The notes under the pieces were generated by a model. The model saw nothing but the letters and a program-made list of their open reading frames with translations. It was not told where the DNA came from and did no database searches. Both the position numbers and the translations under genes were made by a program. Below are positions 50,483 through 59,526 of a stretch of 64,000 bases of DNA, piece by piece. Positions within the stretch are counted from its first letter, which is position 1. Every line of letters starts with the position of its first letter. The stretch comes from Rhodoferax sp. TH121 (GTDB taxonomy: Bacteria > Pseudomonadota > Gammaproteobacteria > Burkholderiales > Burkholderiaceae_C): positions 24,918 to 88,917 of the forward strand of contig NZ_NOXW01000012.1 of NCBI RefSeq assembly GCF_002251855.1, written 5' to 3'.

Positions 50483-50919
50483 TGCGTAACTCCTAAAAAG
50501 ATATGAAATCAGCGTCGCCGCCGATTGCAAAGCCTGCTGACCTGCAGACAATCAGTAACGATGGGTGAATTCTGGAGATGCCCGTCTGGGCTATTTGGCA
50601 GATAAGCGCTGCAAAACCGGCCCAAATTGCCAGTGAATGGCGATTCTTAATAGGGGTAAACCCTTGTATCCGCAAACTAACCCGCCAAACCCCTGCTTTT
50701 GTGTTTTCCGGGGTGTATGCGCTGTGATATTGCGAACGCTTTTGCAAACGTCCTAAAGTTTTCTACGCACTACCCGAAAACAAATGCAACGGGTTCCTAG
50801 CGGGCTCGTCGTCCGGAAGGCGTCAGGGTCGGCGCACCGGTCATGGCGGTCAGCAGCAATGCTGACGTTGAGATCGGCATTTCGCCGGAGTACGTGAGTT
50901 TTTACCAGGAGTTATCAAA
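50483..50919. other. Divergent flagellin intergenic region
   Basis: 437 bp without a gene. It contains a clear sigma-28 promoter for flagellin 2 (50754-50780) on the plus strand, and AGGAG sites before both starts. On the minus strand the best candidate for flagellin 1 is a weak TTAAG match around 50655-50685 with a poor -10, so I do not call it. Confidence 0.6.
50754..50780 (+). promoter_or_regulatory. Sigma-28 promoter of flagellin 2
   Basis: TAAAGTTT-N11-CCCGAAAA: perfect -35, 6 of 8 at the -10, exact 11-bp spacing. It lies 139 bp upstream of the start at 50920. Confidence 0.85.
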
Positions 50920-52410
50920 ATGGCAGCCACCATCAATACCAACGTCAACTCGTTGACAGCTCAGCGCAACTTGACAGCCAGCCAGTCTTCTTTGAGCACT
51001 TCGATCACACGCCTGTCCTCTGGCTTGCGCATCAACAGTGCCAAGGACGACGCTGCCGGCCTGAGCATCTCGGAGCGCTTCACTTCCCAGATCCGCGGCT
51101 TGACGCAAGCGGCCCGCAACGCCAACGATGGCATCTCTCTGGCGCAAACCGCTGAAGGTGCCTTGGGTGGCGCAGGTACCATCCTCCAGCGTATTCGCGA
51201 ACTGGCTGTTCAATCTGCCAACGCGACCAACAGCGCCAGCGACCGCTCTGCTTTGAACCAGGAAGTTACGCAGTTGACTTCTGAGTTGAACCGCATTGCA
51301 CAAACCACCCAATTCAACGGTCAAAACCTGTTGGATGGCAGCTTTGCCAGCGCCACATTCCAGGTGGGCGCGAACGCTTACCAATCCATTACCGCCACCA
51401 CTGCCAACTTCACGACTGAAAAATACGGCAACAACCGCATTGGATCGGTAGTGGCTGCCTCGGCTGGTGCCGTTGGTGACTTGGTGGTGGGCTCCACTGC
51501 GGGCGCCAATGCATCGACTGCCACGGCCACTGACACCATAGCGGGGGATACTGTGACCGTGAACGGTGCCTCCGGTACTGCCACCGTGACCTACGCTGCA
51601 GGTGCCAGCGCCAAGACGGTAGCCGCCTTGTTTAACGCGCAATCTGGCACGACAGGTGTCACTGCGACAGCACGTACCGAAATTGACTTGACCGCCTTCA
51701 CAGTGTCCGAGTCCTTTTCGATCAACGTGACGTCTGATAACGGGACTGCCGTGGCTGTGTCGTTCAGCACAGGCGCAGCTGCAAATGCTGACGGCTTGGC
51801 CGCTGCCATCCAGGCGTTCAACGAGAAAACCTCGCAAACTGGCGTCACTGCCAAGCTGAATGCTGCAGGCACAGGGCTCACGTTGACCAACGCTAGCGGC
51901 AATGACATCGTTCTGGAGAACAATGCCGCAGTAGGTACGTTCAGCGCAGGCGCCGTGGCTTTGGCTGTCGGCGGTGGTGACGCTGTTGTCAAGGGTGCCA
52001 TCACCTTGGATTCTGACAAGTCCTTTGGTATCGCCAACACGGCCCAAGCCGCTGGTATTGGCTACTTCACAGGCGCAACCTCTGCCAGCCAGTTGCAGGC
52101 TGTGAGCACCTTGGATGTGTCGACTGTGGCGTCCGCAACCCGTACCCTAACCACGGTGGATGCTGCCATCGGTGCTGTGGCCAGCCAACGTGCCAAGTTC
52201 GGTGCCCTGCAGTCTCGCTTCGAGACCACAATTGCAAGCCTGAACACAACGTCCGAAAACCTGAGCGCATCGCGTTCGCGGGTGCAGGACGCAGACTTTG
52301 CAGTGGAAACTGCCAACCTGTCCCGTGCCCAGATCTTGCAGCAGGCCGGCACCGCCATGGTGGCGCAGGCCAACCAGTTGCCCCAGGGCGTGCTGGCCCT
52401 GTTGCGTTAA
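50920..52410 (+). CDS. fliC: Flagellin 2
   Basis: Filament subunit of 496 residues. N-terminus [83 protein letters not shown]-terminus [64 protein letters not shown]. Middle part differs from flagellin 1 but shares a [19 protein letters not shown] segment. A strong sigma-28 promoter and two downstream hairpins suggest this is the main filament gene. fliD follows. Confidence 0.96.
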   Translation: MAATINTNVNSLTAQRNLTASQSSLSTSITRLSSGLRINSAKDDAAGLSISERFTSQIRGLTQAARNANDGISLAQTAEGALGGAGTILQRIRELAVQSANATNSASDRSALNQEVTQLTSELNRIAQTTQFNGQNLLDGSFASATFQVGANAYQSITATTANFTTEKYGNNRIGSVVAASAGAVGDLVVGSTAGANASTATATDTIAGDTVTVNGASGTATVTYAAGASAKTVAALFNAQSGTTGVTATARTEIDLTAFTVSESFSINVTSDNGTAVAVSFSTGAAANADGLAAAIQAFNEKTSQTGVTAKLNAAGTGLTLTNASGNDIVLENNAAVGTFSAGAVALAVGGGDAVVKGAITLDSDKSFGIANTAQAAGIGYFTGATSASQLQAVSTLDVSTVASATRTLTTVDAAIGAVASQRAKFGALQSRFETTIASLNTTSENLSASRSRVQDADFAVETANLSRAQILQQAGTAMVAQANQLPQGVLALLR

Positions 52411-52424
52411 GACTGGTCACCCAA

Positions 52425-52484
52425 GGCTTCGCGGTTCATACTGCGAAGCCCGGGAGCGGCGGTGGGCTTGGGCCTGCCGCCGCT
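52425..52484 (+). terminator. Double hairpin terminator after flagellin 2
   Basis: Stem 1 is GGCTTCGC (52425-52432) with GCGAAGCC (52443-52450). Stem 2 is AGCGGCGG (52455-52462) with CCGCCGCT (52477-52484), followed by TTGGTTCT. Both are perfect 8-bp stems 14-75 bp after the flagellin stop. Confidence 0.75.
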
Positions 52485-52571
52485 TTGGTTCTGGAAACTG
52501 GCCTTTTTCCGGGCTTTGGGGTGGTGTAGAAGACGCAAAATCCAAGGCTACAGATAGAACAAGGGGCTCCT

Positions 52572-54050
52572 ATGGCTACCATTTCATCCCTCGGTATTGG
52601 CAGTGGCCTGGATTCTGAGGCCATCGTGACCAAGTTGGTGGCCCTGGAAAAGCAGCCCCTCAAGGCGCTGGAGACCAAGGCGACGTTTGTCCAGCAGCAG
52701 ATCTCGGCTTTCGGCCAAATCAAATCCCAATTCTCTGCGTTGGCGGACGCCGCTGCCGCGATGTCGAGCGCCAGTGCCTGGGCGGCACGCAACGGCTCGT
52801 CCTCCAATGCCAATGCCGCAGCTATCACCGTCACCTCCAGCGCGGCGGCCACCTCGTTCACACTGGATGTGGATCAGTTGGCCAAATCACAATCCGTTGC
52901 ATCCGCCCCGTTGACTGCAGGTTCGGCCGTGGGTGCGGGCACTTTGGTGTTGCGTTTGGGCAAGTGGACAACGGGTCCCGCAGCGTTCACACCCTCCGCT
53001 TCTAGTGCGGATGTGAGCATTTCGGTCACTGCCACTGACACTGTGGCGACCCTTGCGGCAAAAATCAACGCCACCAACTCGGGCGTGGTGGCGACGGCAT
53101 TCAACGATGGCACGCAAGACCGTCTGCTGTTGCGATCCAAGGAGACGGGCGAGGCCTCCGGCTTTCGCGTGCAAACAACGGTGGATGCCGACGGTGTCAC
53201 CAATGACGATGCGGGCTTGTCCCGTTTGTCATTCGATCCGCAAACAGGCGCCTTTGGTATGGCGGGTGCTTCGGCGGGAGCCGTTCAGTACGGTACAGAT
53301 GCCAAGGCCCGCATCAATGGCCTGGCGGTGACCTCCAAGAGCAACACACTCACGGGCAATATCCCGGGTGTCACTATCAACCTGCTGGCGACGACTACGA
53401 CGAACTATGGACTCCCCGGAGAGGTGTTGGCGCCTGCAACCTTGACTGTGAGTGAGGATGTGACGCTGGCGGTCAAAAATGTGCAGAACTTTGTCACGGC
53501 GTACAACGCCTTGGCCAAAACCTTGGGTGAGATCACCAAATATGATGAAGCCACCAAAACGGCCTCCTTGTTCCAAGGGGATTCCACCATTGTTGGCATG
53601 CAAAGTGTGCTGCGCAGCGTGGCAAGCTCCATCAGCAACGGCAGTGCATACCAGCGTCTGGCAGATGTAGGGTTAACGCGCGAACTGGACGGTACCCTAT
53701 CAATGAATACCACCAAACTCGCGGCGGCGGCCAACAACGGGACGGAGCTGCAGAAGCTGTTTACCACCGACAACAAGAACTCCCAGACCAACGGGTTTGC
53801 GCTGAAGTTCAAGGAGCTGGCTCAGGGTGTGTTGGCCACGGGAGGCGCAGCCAAGAACAAAGGCGAGGCTTTGGAGGGGGTTTTGAAGCGAAATATCGAG
53901 GAGCAAACCCGCGTCACCAACCGGGCGGCAACCTTCGAGGCCCGTCTGCGCAAGCAATACAGTGCGCTGGACGCCAAGATGGCCAGCCTGTCAGCTCTGG
54001 ATGCGTATGTCAGCCAGCAGGTTGCTACCTGGAACAAATCCACCAGCTGA
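52572..54050 (+). CDS. fliD: Flagellar filament cap protein FliD
   Basis: Hook-associated protein 2, the filament cap; 492 residues. N-terminus ISSLGIGSGLDSEAIVTKLVALEKQPLKALETKATFVQQQISAFGQIKSQFSALADAA is the FliD N domain; a flagellin hook-IN-like segment (STDATINAT-type: DTVATLAAKINATNSGVVATAFNDG) lies in the middle; C-terminus EEQTRVTNRAATFEARLRKQYSALDAKMASLSALDAYVSQQVATWNKS is the FliD C domain. Located between flagellin 2 and fliS as usual. Confidence 0.96.
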   Translation: MATISSLGIGSGLDSEAIVTKLVALEKQPLKALETKATFVQQQISAFGQIKSQFSALADAAAAMSSASAWAARNGSSSNANAAAITVTSSAAATSFTLDVDQLAKSQSVASAPLTAGSAVGAGTLVLRLGKWTTGPAAFTPSASSADVSISVTATDTVATLAAKINATNSGVVATAFNDGTQDRLLLRSKETGEASGFRVQTTVDADGVTNDDAGLSRLSFDPQTGAFGMAGASAGAVQYGTDAKARINGLAVTSKSNTLTGNIPGVTINLLATTTTNYGLPGEVLAPATLTVSEDVTLAVKNVQNFVTAYNALAKTLGEITKYDEATKTASLFQGDSTIVGMQSVLRSVASSISNGSAYQRLADVGLTRELDGTLSMNTTKLAAAANNGTELQKLFTTDNKNSQTNGFALKFKELAQGVLATGGAAKNKGEALEGVLKRNIEEQTRVTNRAATFEARLRKQYSALDAKMASLSALDAYVSQQVATWNKSTS

Positions 54051-54089
54051 GTGGCTGAGCCCACAGGTCCTTTGATCTAAACGAAGTTC

Positions 54090-54116
54090 TTCAGTTGGTG
54101 TGCAGACTGCCGATAC
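54090..54116 (+). promoter_or_regulatory. Sigma-28 promoter of fliS-fliT
   Basis: TTCAGTTG-N11-GCCGATAC: 7 of 8 at the -10, 5 of 8 at the -35 with the same TTCAGTT as the flhD promoter, exact spacing. It is 28 bp upstream of the fliS start. Confidence 0.75.
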
Positions 54117-54144
54117 TAAGTACAAGAAACTAAGGATCTGCACT

Positions 54145-54564
54145 ATGTTTACCTCTGTTAACAGCCGCACAGCCGCCGCCTACAAACGGGCCAGCGTGGA
54201 AGCGAGTGTGGAAATGGCGGACCCCCACCAGCTCGTGACGCTGTTGTTTGAAGCCTTGCAGCGCCACATTGCCGCTGCCAAGCTGGCTTTGCAGGCCAAA
54301 GACGTGCCCCAAAAGTGCAAACAAATTGGTGCAGCCCTGCGCATCTTGGAAGAAGGTTTGAAGGCACCTCTGGATTTGGAGCGTGGTGGCGAAATTGCTG
54401 CCAATCTGAACGCTTTGTACGACTACTGCGTGAACCGTCTGGTGATGGCCAATGCCCGTAACGACGAAGCCGGCTTGGACGAAGTTGCCGCCTTGATTGA
54501 GCCTGTCGCCAATGGGTGGAAACAAATCCAGGGCAAAACACCCGCCTATCTGCGCCCCGTGTGA
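54145..54564 (+). CDS. fliS: Flagellin export chaperone FliS
   Basis: Cytoplasmic flagellin chaperone of 139 residues, helical. Start MFTSVNSRTAAAYKRASVEASVEMADPHQLVTLLFEALQRHIAAAKLALQAKD and the later LERGGEIAANLNALYDYCVNRLVMANARND are typical. It prevents premature flagellin polymerisation. fliT follows after 16 bp. Confidence 0.95.
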   Translation: MFTSVNSRTAAAYKRASVEASVEMADPHQLVTLLFEALQRHIAAAKLALQAKDVPQKCKQIGAALRILEEGLKAPLDLERGGEIAANLNALYDYCVNRLVMANARNDEAGLDEVAALIEPVANGWKQIQGKTPAYLRPV

Positions 54565-54580
54565 GTTGGGAGAACGCCAC

Positions 54581-54880
54581 ATGCCCTTGATGTTGATCGA
54601 TTACTACAAAGCTATTGAAGACAGCAGCGCCAAGATGCTGGAGGCCGCCAAGGCGGAAGACTGGGATGGCGTGATGCGCTTTGAGGGCGCATGCGCAGTC
54701 TTGATCGAGCAGTTGCGGGAGCGAGCCCGATCCGAAGAGCTGGATGTGCATTCACGGGCGGAAAAGTCAAAAATCATGCGACGTATCCTCAATAACGATG
54801 CGCAGATTCGCTATTTGGCTGAACCGTGGTTGACGCACTTTGAGCACAAGCTGGAAAGCCAGCCCGCATTTTTGCACTGA
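54581..54880 (+). CDS. fliT: FliT-like flagellar chaperone
   Basis: A 99-residue helical protein (MLIDYYKAIEDSSAKMLEAAKAEDWDGVMRFEGACAVLIEQLRERA). FliT chaperones FliD and, in enterics, binds FlhC to inhibit FlhDC. Identity in the family is low; the call rests on size, helical pattern and fliDST order. ATG 54581 follows an AGAACG stretch. Confidence 0.85.
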   Translation: MPLMLIDYYKAIEDSSAKMLEAAKAEDWDGVMRFEGACAVLIEQLRERARSEELDVHSRAEKSKIMRRILNNDAQIRYLAEPWLTHFEHKLESQPAFLH

Positions 54881-54897
54881 CTGCGGGTAAGCCGATA

Positions 54898-54930
54898 GCC
54901 GCGGTCAAAGCGGCATAACCGGGGTTTTTG
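54898..54930 (+). terminator. Possible terminator after fliT
   Basis: Short stem GCCGC with GCGGC around 54898-54914, with a GGGGTTTTTGGGG run shortly after. Weak but well placed between fliT and the secretion genes. Confidence 0.4.
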
Positions 54931-55008
54931 GGGTGTTGTTCGGGGGCTCTGTGTGCAGAGGGCTCCGTAAGATGGTGGCCGATACGGCTCTATCCCTACA
55001 CCCTGCAC

Positions 55009-56823
55009 ATGGTTGCCCCGCCCTCCTTAGCCCCCGATGAATTGAAGCTGGCATTGCGCCAGCTGCGGGCTGCGTTCGTCACCGTGGCGGTATTCAGTGG
55101 CTTTCTGAACCTCATGATGTTGGCGCCATCGCTCTACATGATGCAGGTCTATGACCGGGTGCTGAGCAGCCGCAACGAGACAACGCTCGTGCTGCTGACG
55201 GTGTTGATCCTTGGCGCCTACCTGTTTATGGCCGCGCTCGAGACCATTCGCTCCTGGGTATTGATTCGGGTGGGGGCCAGGCTCGACGACCTGCTGGGCG
55301 TGCGGGTGCTAGGAGCCACTTTTGAGCGGGTGTTGCGGCAACCCGGTAACAGCACTTCACAGCCCCTGGCAGACCTCGCGACCCTTCGCCAAACCTTGAC
55401 CGGTCCGGGCTTGATTGCGGTATTGGATGCACCTTGGGCGCCGGTCTACCTGATCGTCATTGCTTTATTCTCCACTGAGGTGGCTGTGTTCACCCTGGTG
55501 GGGGCATTGGTACTGATCGCGCTGACCTGGCTCAACGAAAAACTGGCCAAGGCCAGCTTGGCTGAAGCCCAAAAGTTCAGCATGCTGGGGCAGCGTGAGC
55601 TGAGCAGCCACTTGCAGAACGCGGAGGTGATTGAGGCCATGGGCATGCTGGGCAACATCCAGCGTCGCTGGCGCAAGACGCACCAGCAAGAAATTGCCTT
55701 GCAGGCCAAAGCCAGCGACCGGGCGGCGGCAATGGGCAATGCATCTAAGTTCGTCCGGGTCTCCATGCAGTCCCTGGCCCTGGGGTTGGGAGCGCTTCTG
55801 GTACTGGAAGGGCGTTTGACGCCGGGCATGATGATTGCCGTGTCTTTGCTGACCAGTCGGGCGCTTGCGCCAGCGGAGTCGGTTGTCGGCCATTGGGCCA
55901 CGTTGGCGGCAGCCCGCGCTGCCTACCTGCGTTTACGCGAGCTGCTGGGGGGCTTCCCGGCTCGCCCTGCCGCCATGCCTTTGCCAGCTCCTACCGGTCA
56001 AGTCAGCTTTGAGGGCGTTGCCACGGCAGCGCCAGGCGCACGCCAAGCCATCATCAAACAGATTAGTTTCACGCTGCAGGCGGGGGATTCTGTGGCGGTC
56101 ATTGGCGCCAGTGGCGCGGGCAAGTCCACCTTGGCGCGCTTGCTGGTGGGGGTATGGCCTGCTCTGGCAGGCACGGTACGTCTGGATGGTGCCGATTTGT
56201 TCCGCTGGAGCAAACAAGATCTGGGTCCACACATTGGTTATTTGCCGCAGGACATTGAACTGTTTGACGGAACGGTGGCCGAAAACATAGCCAGGTTTGG
56301 CGATGTGAACCCCGAGTGGGTGGTGCTGGCGGCCCAACGGGTGGGGTTCCATGAGCAAATACTGCGCCTTCCCCAAGGGTATGACACTCCCCTAGGACCG
56401 GGCGGGGCATCCCTGTCCGGGGGGCAAAGGCAGCGTATTGCGCTGGCACGGGCTTTGTATGGCGATCCGGTGTTGGTGGTACTGGATGAGCCCAACTCGA
56501 ATCTGGATGACGCTGGCGAGAAGGCCCTGGCAGATGCCATTCGGGATTTGTCCAGCCGCGGGAAAACGTCTGTGTTGATCACGCACAGGCCCTCGGCCTT
56601 GACGGTCACCAATAAATTGATGGTGTTGCGGGATGGAACAGTTGCAGCGTTTGGGCCGCGCGAGGATGTGCTGGCCGCCATCAATGCGAGGGCTGCCGAG
56701 ATGCCGCCCAGTACGCCACCGCCCGGACCGCCCAAGGGGGTTACGCCCCCCGTATTGGTTGACAAACCGCCACCTGCGCTCGCTGGTGGCTTGCCGCCTT
56801 TCAATCTGAAGTTCAACGACTGA
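55009..56823 (+). CDS. Type I secretion ABC transporter (permease-ATPase)
   Basis: PrtD/HlyB-like inner-membrane ABC exporter of 604 residues, without an N-terminal C39 peptidase domain. Six helices in the first half (RAAFVTVAVFSGFLNLMMLAPSLYMMQVYDRVL onward). ATPase motifs: Walker A GASGAGKST (about 366-374), signature LSGGQRQRIALARAL (about 470), Walker B VLVVLDEPNSNLD, H-loop VLITHRPSA. A Pro-rich tail of about 40 residues follows. Works with the adjacent HlyD and TolC-like proteins. No RTX-type substrate gene is in the window. Confidence 0.94.
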   Translation: MVAPPSLAPDELKLALRQLRAAFVTVAVFSGFLNLMMLAPSLYMMQVYDRVLSSRNETTLVLLTVLILGAYLFMAALETIRSWVLIRVGARLDDLLGVRVLGATFERVLRQPGNSTSQPLADLATLRQTLTGPGLIAVLDAPWAPVYLIVIALFSTEVAVFTLVGALVLIALTWLNEKLAKASLAEAQKFSMLGQRELSSHLQNAEVIEAMGMLGNIQRRWRKTHQQEIALQAKASDRAAAMGNASKFVRVSMQSLALGLGALLVLEGRLTPGMMIAVSLLTSRALAPAESVVGHWATLAAARAAYLRLRELLGGFPARPAAMPLPAPTGQVSFEGVATAAPGARQAIIKQISFTLQAGDSVAVIGASGAGKSTLARLLVGVWPALAGTVRLDGADLFRWSKQDLGPHIGYLPQDIELFDGTVAENIARFGDVNPEWVVLAAQRVGFHEQILRLPQGYDTPLGPGGASLSGGQRQRIALARALYGDPVLVVLDEPNSNLDDAGEKALADAIRDLSSRGKTSVLITHRPSALTVTNKLMVLRDGTVAAFGPREDVLAAINARAAEMPPSTPPPGPPKGVTPPVLVDKPPPALAGGLPPFNLKFND

Positions 56824-56824
56824 C

Positions 56825-58156
56825 ATGAGTGCCGTGCTCGACAACCCGTCTTTTGGCTCTGCCCCTGTGGTGGACCTCAATGACGCACGCCCCCGACGCT
56901 GGGGCTGGTGGCTGCTGGTGCTGGGGCTGGGCGGCTTTTTGGCCTGGGCGACGTTGGCGCCGCTCGATGCGGCGGTGACATCCAGTGGCTCGGTGGTGGT
57001 GAGCAGTAGTCGCAAGCTGGTGCAGCCGGTGTCGGGTGGCAAGGTGGCGGCTATTCTGGCGCGCGATGGTGACCAAGTCGTCGCAGGCCAAGTGCTGTTG
57101 CGTCTGGACAGTACCCAAAGCCGAGCCTTGCTGGACATTGCGCGCGGTCAATGGCTGGTCGCCATGGCGACCCAAGCTCGCCTGAGCGCCGAGAACCAAG
57201 GGCTGCCAGCAGTGGATTTTCCGCCTGCGCTACTGGAGTTGGGCAATGATGCGCGTGTAGCCGAGGTCATGGAGTTGCAAACGCGCTTGCTGGAGTCCCG
57301 CCGACAAACGCGCAGCAATGAGATGCAAAGCCTGGAGGCCACGTTGCGGGGATTGGAATACCAGGCCCAAGGGCATGAGGCTGCCCGATTGGCCAAAGAA
57401 AGTCAGAGCAGAATGCTGCGTGAGGAGTTGCGCAACCAACGTACTTTGGCCGACGAGGGGTTTTTCCCGCGCAACCGGGTGTCGGAGCAAGAGCGTTTGT
57501 TTGCGGGCATTCAAGGGGGGGTGGCAGAGGATTCCAGCAGTGTGGGCCGGACTCGCCAGGCGATCGCGGAAGTCCGGGCGCGTATTGCGACCCGTCAGCA
57601 AGAATTTCGCAAAGACATCGAATCCCAGCTTTCCGATATCCAGCGCGAGACTTCCGGCTTGGAGAGTCGTATGCGGGGGCTGGAGTTTGATCTCGCAAAT
57701 ACTGAGGTTCGCGCACCCGTGAGCGGTACGATCATGGGGGCTTCGGTGCATACCGTGGGCGGTGTGGTGAGTGCGGGCACCGCGCTCATGGAGTTGGTCC
57801 CCAAGGACGATCCATTGCGGGTAGAAGCCCAATTGCCCGTCCACATGGTGGACAAAGTCCGGCCGGGCCTGCCTGTCCATGTGCTCTTCAGCGCTTTGAA
57901 CCAGGCCAGTACTCCGCACATCGAGGGGCGGGTGGTTCAGGTGTCGGCCGATGCACTGGCTGATTCAAGGCAGAATACCAATTACTTCAAGGTGGTGGTT
58001 GAGGTTACCCCCCAGGGCATGACGCAGCTGCAGCACCAGGAGATCCGGGCGGGCATGCCCGCCGAGGTATTCATCAAAACTGGAGAGCGCACTTTCATGA
58101 GTTATCTGCTCAAGCCCCTGCTGGACCGCATGAACCGCGCGTTTATTGAGCCATGA
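56825..58156 (+). CDS. Type I secretion membrane fusion protein (HlyD/PrtE-like)
   Basis: Periplasmic adaptor of 443 residues. One N-terminal helix (GWWLLVLGLGGFLAWATLAPLDAAV) is followed by the lipoyl-like half SSGSVVVSSSRKLVQPVSGGKVAAILARDGDQVVAGQVLLRLD, a long coiled coil, the second lipoyl half (LANTEVRAPVSGTIMG) and the beta-barrel domain. Joins the ABC protein to the TolC-like channel. Starts 1 bp after the ABC gene stop. Confidence 0.94.
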   Translation: MSAVLDNPSFGSAPVVDLNDARPRRWGWWLLVLGLGGFLAWATLAPLDAAVTSSGSVVVSSSRKLVQPVSGGKVAAILARDGDQVVAGQVLLRLDSTQSRALLDIARGQWLVAMATQARLSAENQGLPAVDFPPALLELGNDARVAEVMELQTRLLESRRQTRSNEMQSLEATLRGLEYQAQGHEAARLAKESQSRMLREELRNQRTLADEGFFPRNRVSEQERLFAGIQGGVAEDSSSVGRTRQAIAEVRARIATRQQEFRKDIESQLSDIQRETSGLESRMRGLEFDLANTEVRAPVSGTIMGASVHTVGGVVSAGTALMELVPKDDPLRVEAQLPVHMVDKVRPGLPVHVLFSALNQASTPHIEGRVVQVSADALADSRQNTNYFKVVVEVTPQGMTQLQHQEIRAGMPAEVFIKTGERTFMSYLLKPLLDRMNRAFIEP

Positions 58157-59523
58157 GCAAAGGGCGCGTGCACCGCAGGGCTTGGGTGCTTGGACTGTTT
58201 GCTTTGGCAAACACCTGTTTGTATGAAGTGGCATGGGCCGGGGACTTTGAGCGCGCCTACCTGGCGGCACTCCAGAACGACGCGCGCTATCAGGCGGCGA
58301 AGTATGCGTTGACGTCGGCGCAGCAGGCATCTCCACTGGCCTTGAGTTCCTTGCTGCCGAGTGTGTCTGCAAGCCTGTCTGAGACCGCTGTACAAGGTAC
58401 TCGCAACACGGATGTGGCTGGCGGCGGTACCGTCTCCTCGGATCTGGATTACCGCGCGCCGTCGCAGAGCATCAACTTACGTGCCCCGTTGATCAACCTG
58501 GAGGCATCGGCCCGTTACCGGCAAGCCAATGCCCAAGTGGGCTCTGCAGAGGCCGCTTTTGCTGCCCGCAAGGCGGAGCTGGTAGATCGGCTGGCCTTGG
58601 CCTATTTGCAGCGCATGCTGGCGGAGGATGCATTTCTGTCCATCCACGCGCAGGTCCATGCCGTCGTAGAGCAGCGTAATTTGATGCGACGCCGCTTTGA
58701 ACAGGGTGAGGGCACCAAAACGGAGGTGGCGGAGGCGCGCGCCAACCTGAGTCTGGTGCTATCGCAATGGGCAGACTCCCGCGATCAGATGACAAATGCG
58801 CGCAATGCGCTGAACTCCCTGACGGGCCAGCCACAAGAGGTCATTGCCCGCTTGCCCGCCGGTTTCTCGCCGCCACCTCTGGTTCCCAATGCCTTGCAGA
58901 CGTGGCAGGACATGGCCTTGAACAACAACCCGGATGTGCTTGCCCGCAAGTTCGCCGTGGATGCCGCAGTGGCGGGGGTGTCACGCAGCAACGCGGGGCA
59001 TATGCCGCGTTTGGACTTGGTGGCCAGTGCCTCCAGCAGTCGCAACGAGTCCGTGAGCAGTCTGAACCAGTCTGTCAACCAAGGGAGCCTGGGAGTCCAG
59101 CTCAATATTCCCATCTACAGTGGTGGCGCTGTGAAGGCTGCGGTAACTCAGGCCATGGCCGAGCAATCGCGGGCCGAAGCCGAACTGCTGGCCGAACAGC
59201 GTGCAGCCGAGCTGGAGGTGGGGCGCTTGTTCCAGGCCGTATCGTCCGGTGGCGCACGTTTGCTGGCGTATCAGGATGTGCTGGAGTCCAGCCAAGTGGC
59301 ACTGGAGGGCACGCGGCGTGGGCAAGCCTCCGGGCTGCGCACCAATGCCGATGTGCTGGAGGCGGTGCGCAAGGTGTTCCAGGCGCAGCGCGATTTGGCC
59401 CAAGCCCGCTACGACCACATCTTTCAGCGATTGCGCCTCTATAACAAAGCTGGTGTAGCGCCGGATGCGGTGGTCTCTTATATCGATGAGTTGCTGGGTT
59501 CGACCGAAGGTAGCCAGCCTTAA
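58153..59523 (+). CDS. TolC-family outer-membrane channel
   Basis: Outer-membrane efflux protein of 456 residues with a signal peptide (ANTCLYEVAWAG). The two OEP repeats begin FERAYLAALQNDARYQAAKYALTSAQQASPLALSSLLPSVSASLSE and NPDVLARKFAVDAAVAGVSRSNAGHMPRLDLVASASSSRNES; the EVADGLNQTLYDAR-like coil is RAEAELLAEQRAAELEVGRLFQAVSSGGARLLAYQDVLESSQVALEGTRRG. Overlaps the HlyD stop (ATGA). Completes the tripartite exporter. Confidence 0.94.
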   Translation: MSKGRVHRRAWVLGLFALANTCLYEVAWAGDFERAYLAALQNDARYQAAKYALTSAQQASPLALSSLLPSVSASLSETAVQGTRNTDVAGGGTVSSDLDYRAPSQSINLRAPLINLEASARYRQANAQVGSAEAAFAARKAELVDRLALAYLQRMLAEDAFLSIHAQVHAVVEQRNLMRRRFEQGEGTKTEVAEARANLSLVLSQWADSRDQMTNARNALNSLTGQPQEVIARLPAGFSPPPLVPNALQTWQDMALNNNPDVLARKFAVDAAVAGVSRSNAGHMPRLDLVASASSSRNESVSSLNQSVNQGSLGVQLNIPIYSGGAVKAAVTQAMAEQSRAEAELLAEQRAAELEVGRLFQAVSSGGARLLAYQDVLESSQVALEGTRRGQASGLRTNADVLEAVRKVFQAQRDLAQARYDHIFQRLRLYNKAGVAPDAVVSYIDELLGSTEGSQP

Positions 59524-59526
59524 GCC

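Noticed and set aside
50655..50685. TTAAGAAT...GGCAATTT on the minus strand as a sigma-28 promoter of flagellin 1
   Set aside because: The -35 is acceptable but only 4 of 8 positions match at the -10, so it is not better than chance in this gap.
48950..52410. Invertible promoter (phase variation) between the two flagellins
   Set aside because: No short perfect inverted repeats flanking the promoter region and no recombinase gene nearby; left only as a remote possibility.
54978..54985. GCCGATAC before the type I secretion ABC gene as a sigma-28 -10
   Set aside because: There is no TAAAG-like sequence at the required 11-bp spacing upstream; another GCCGATAG at 54894 also lacks a -35.
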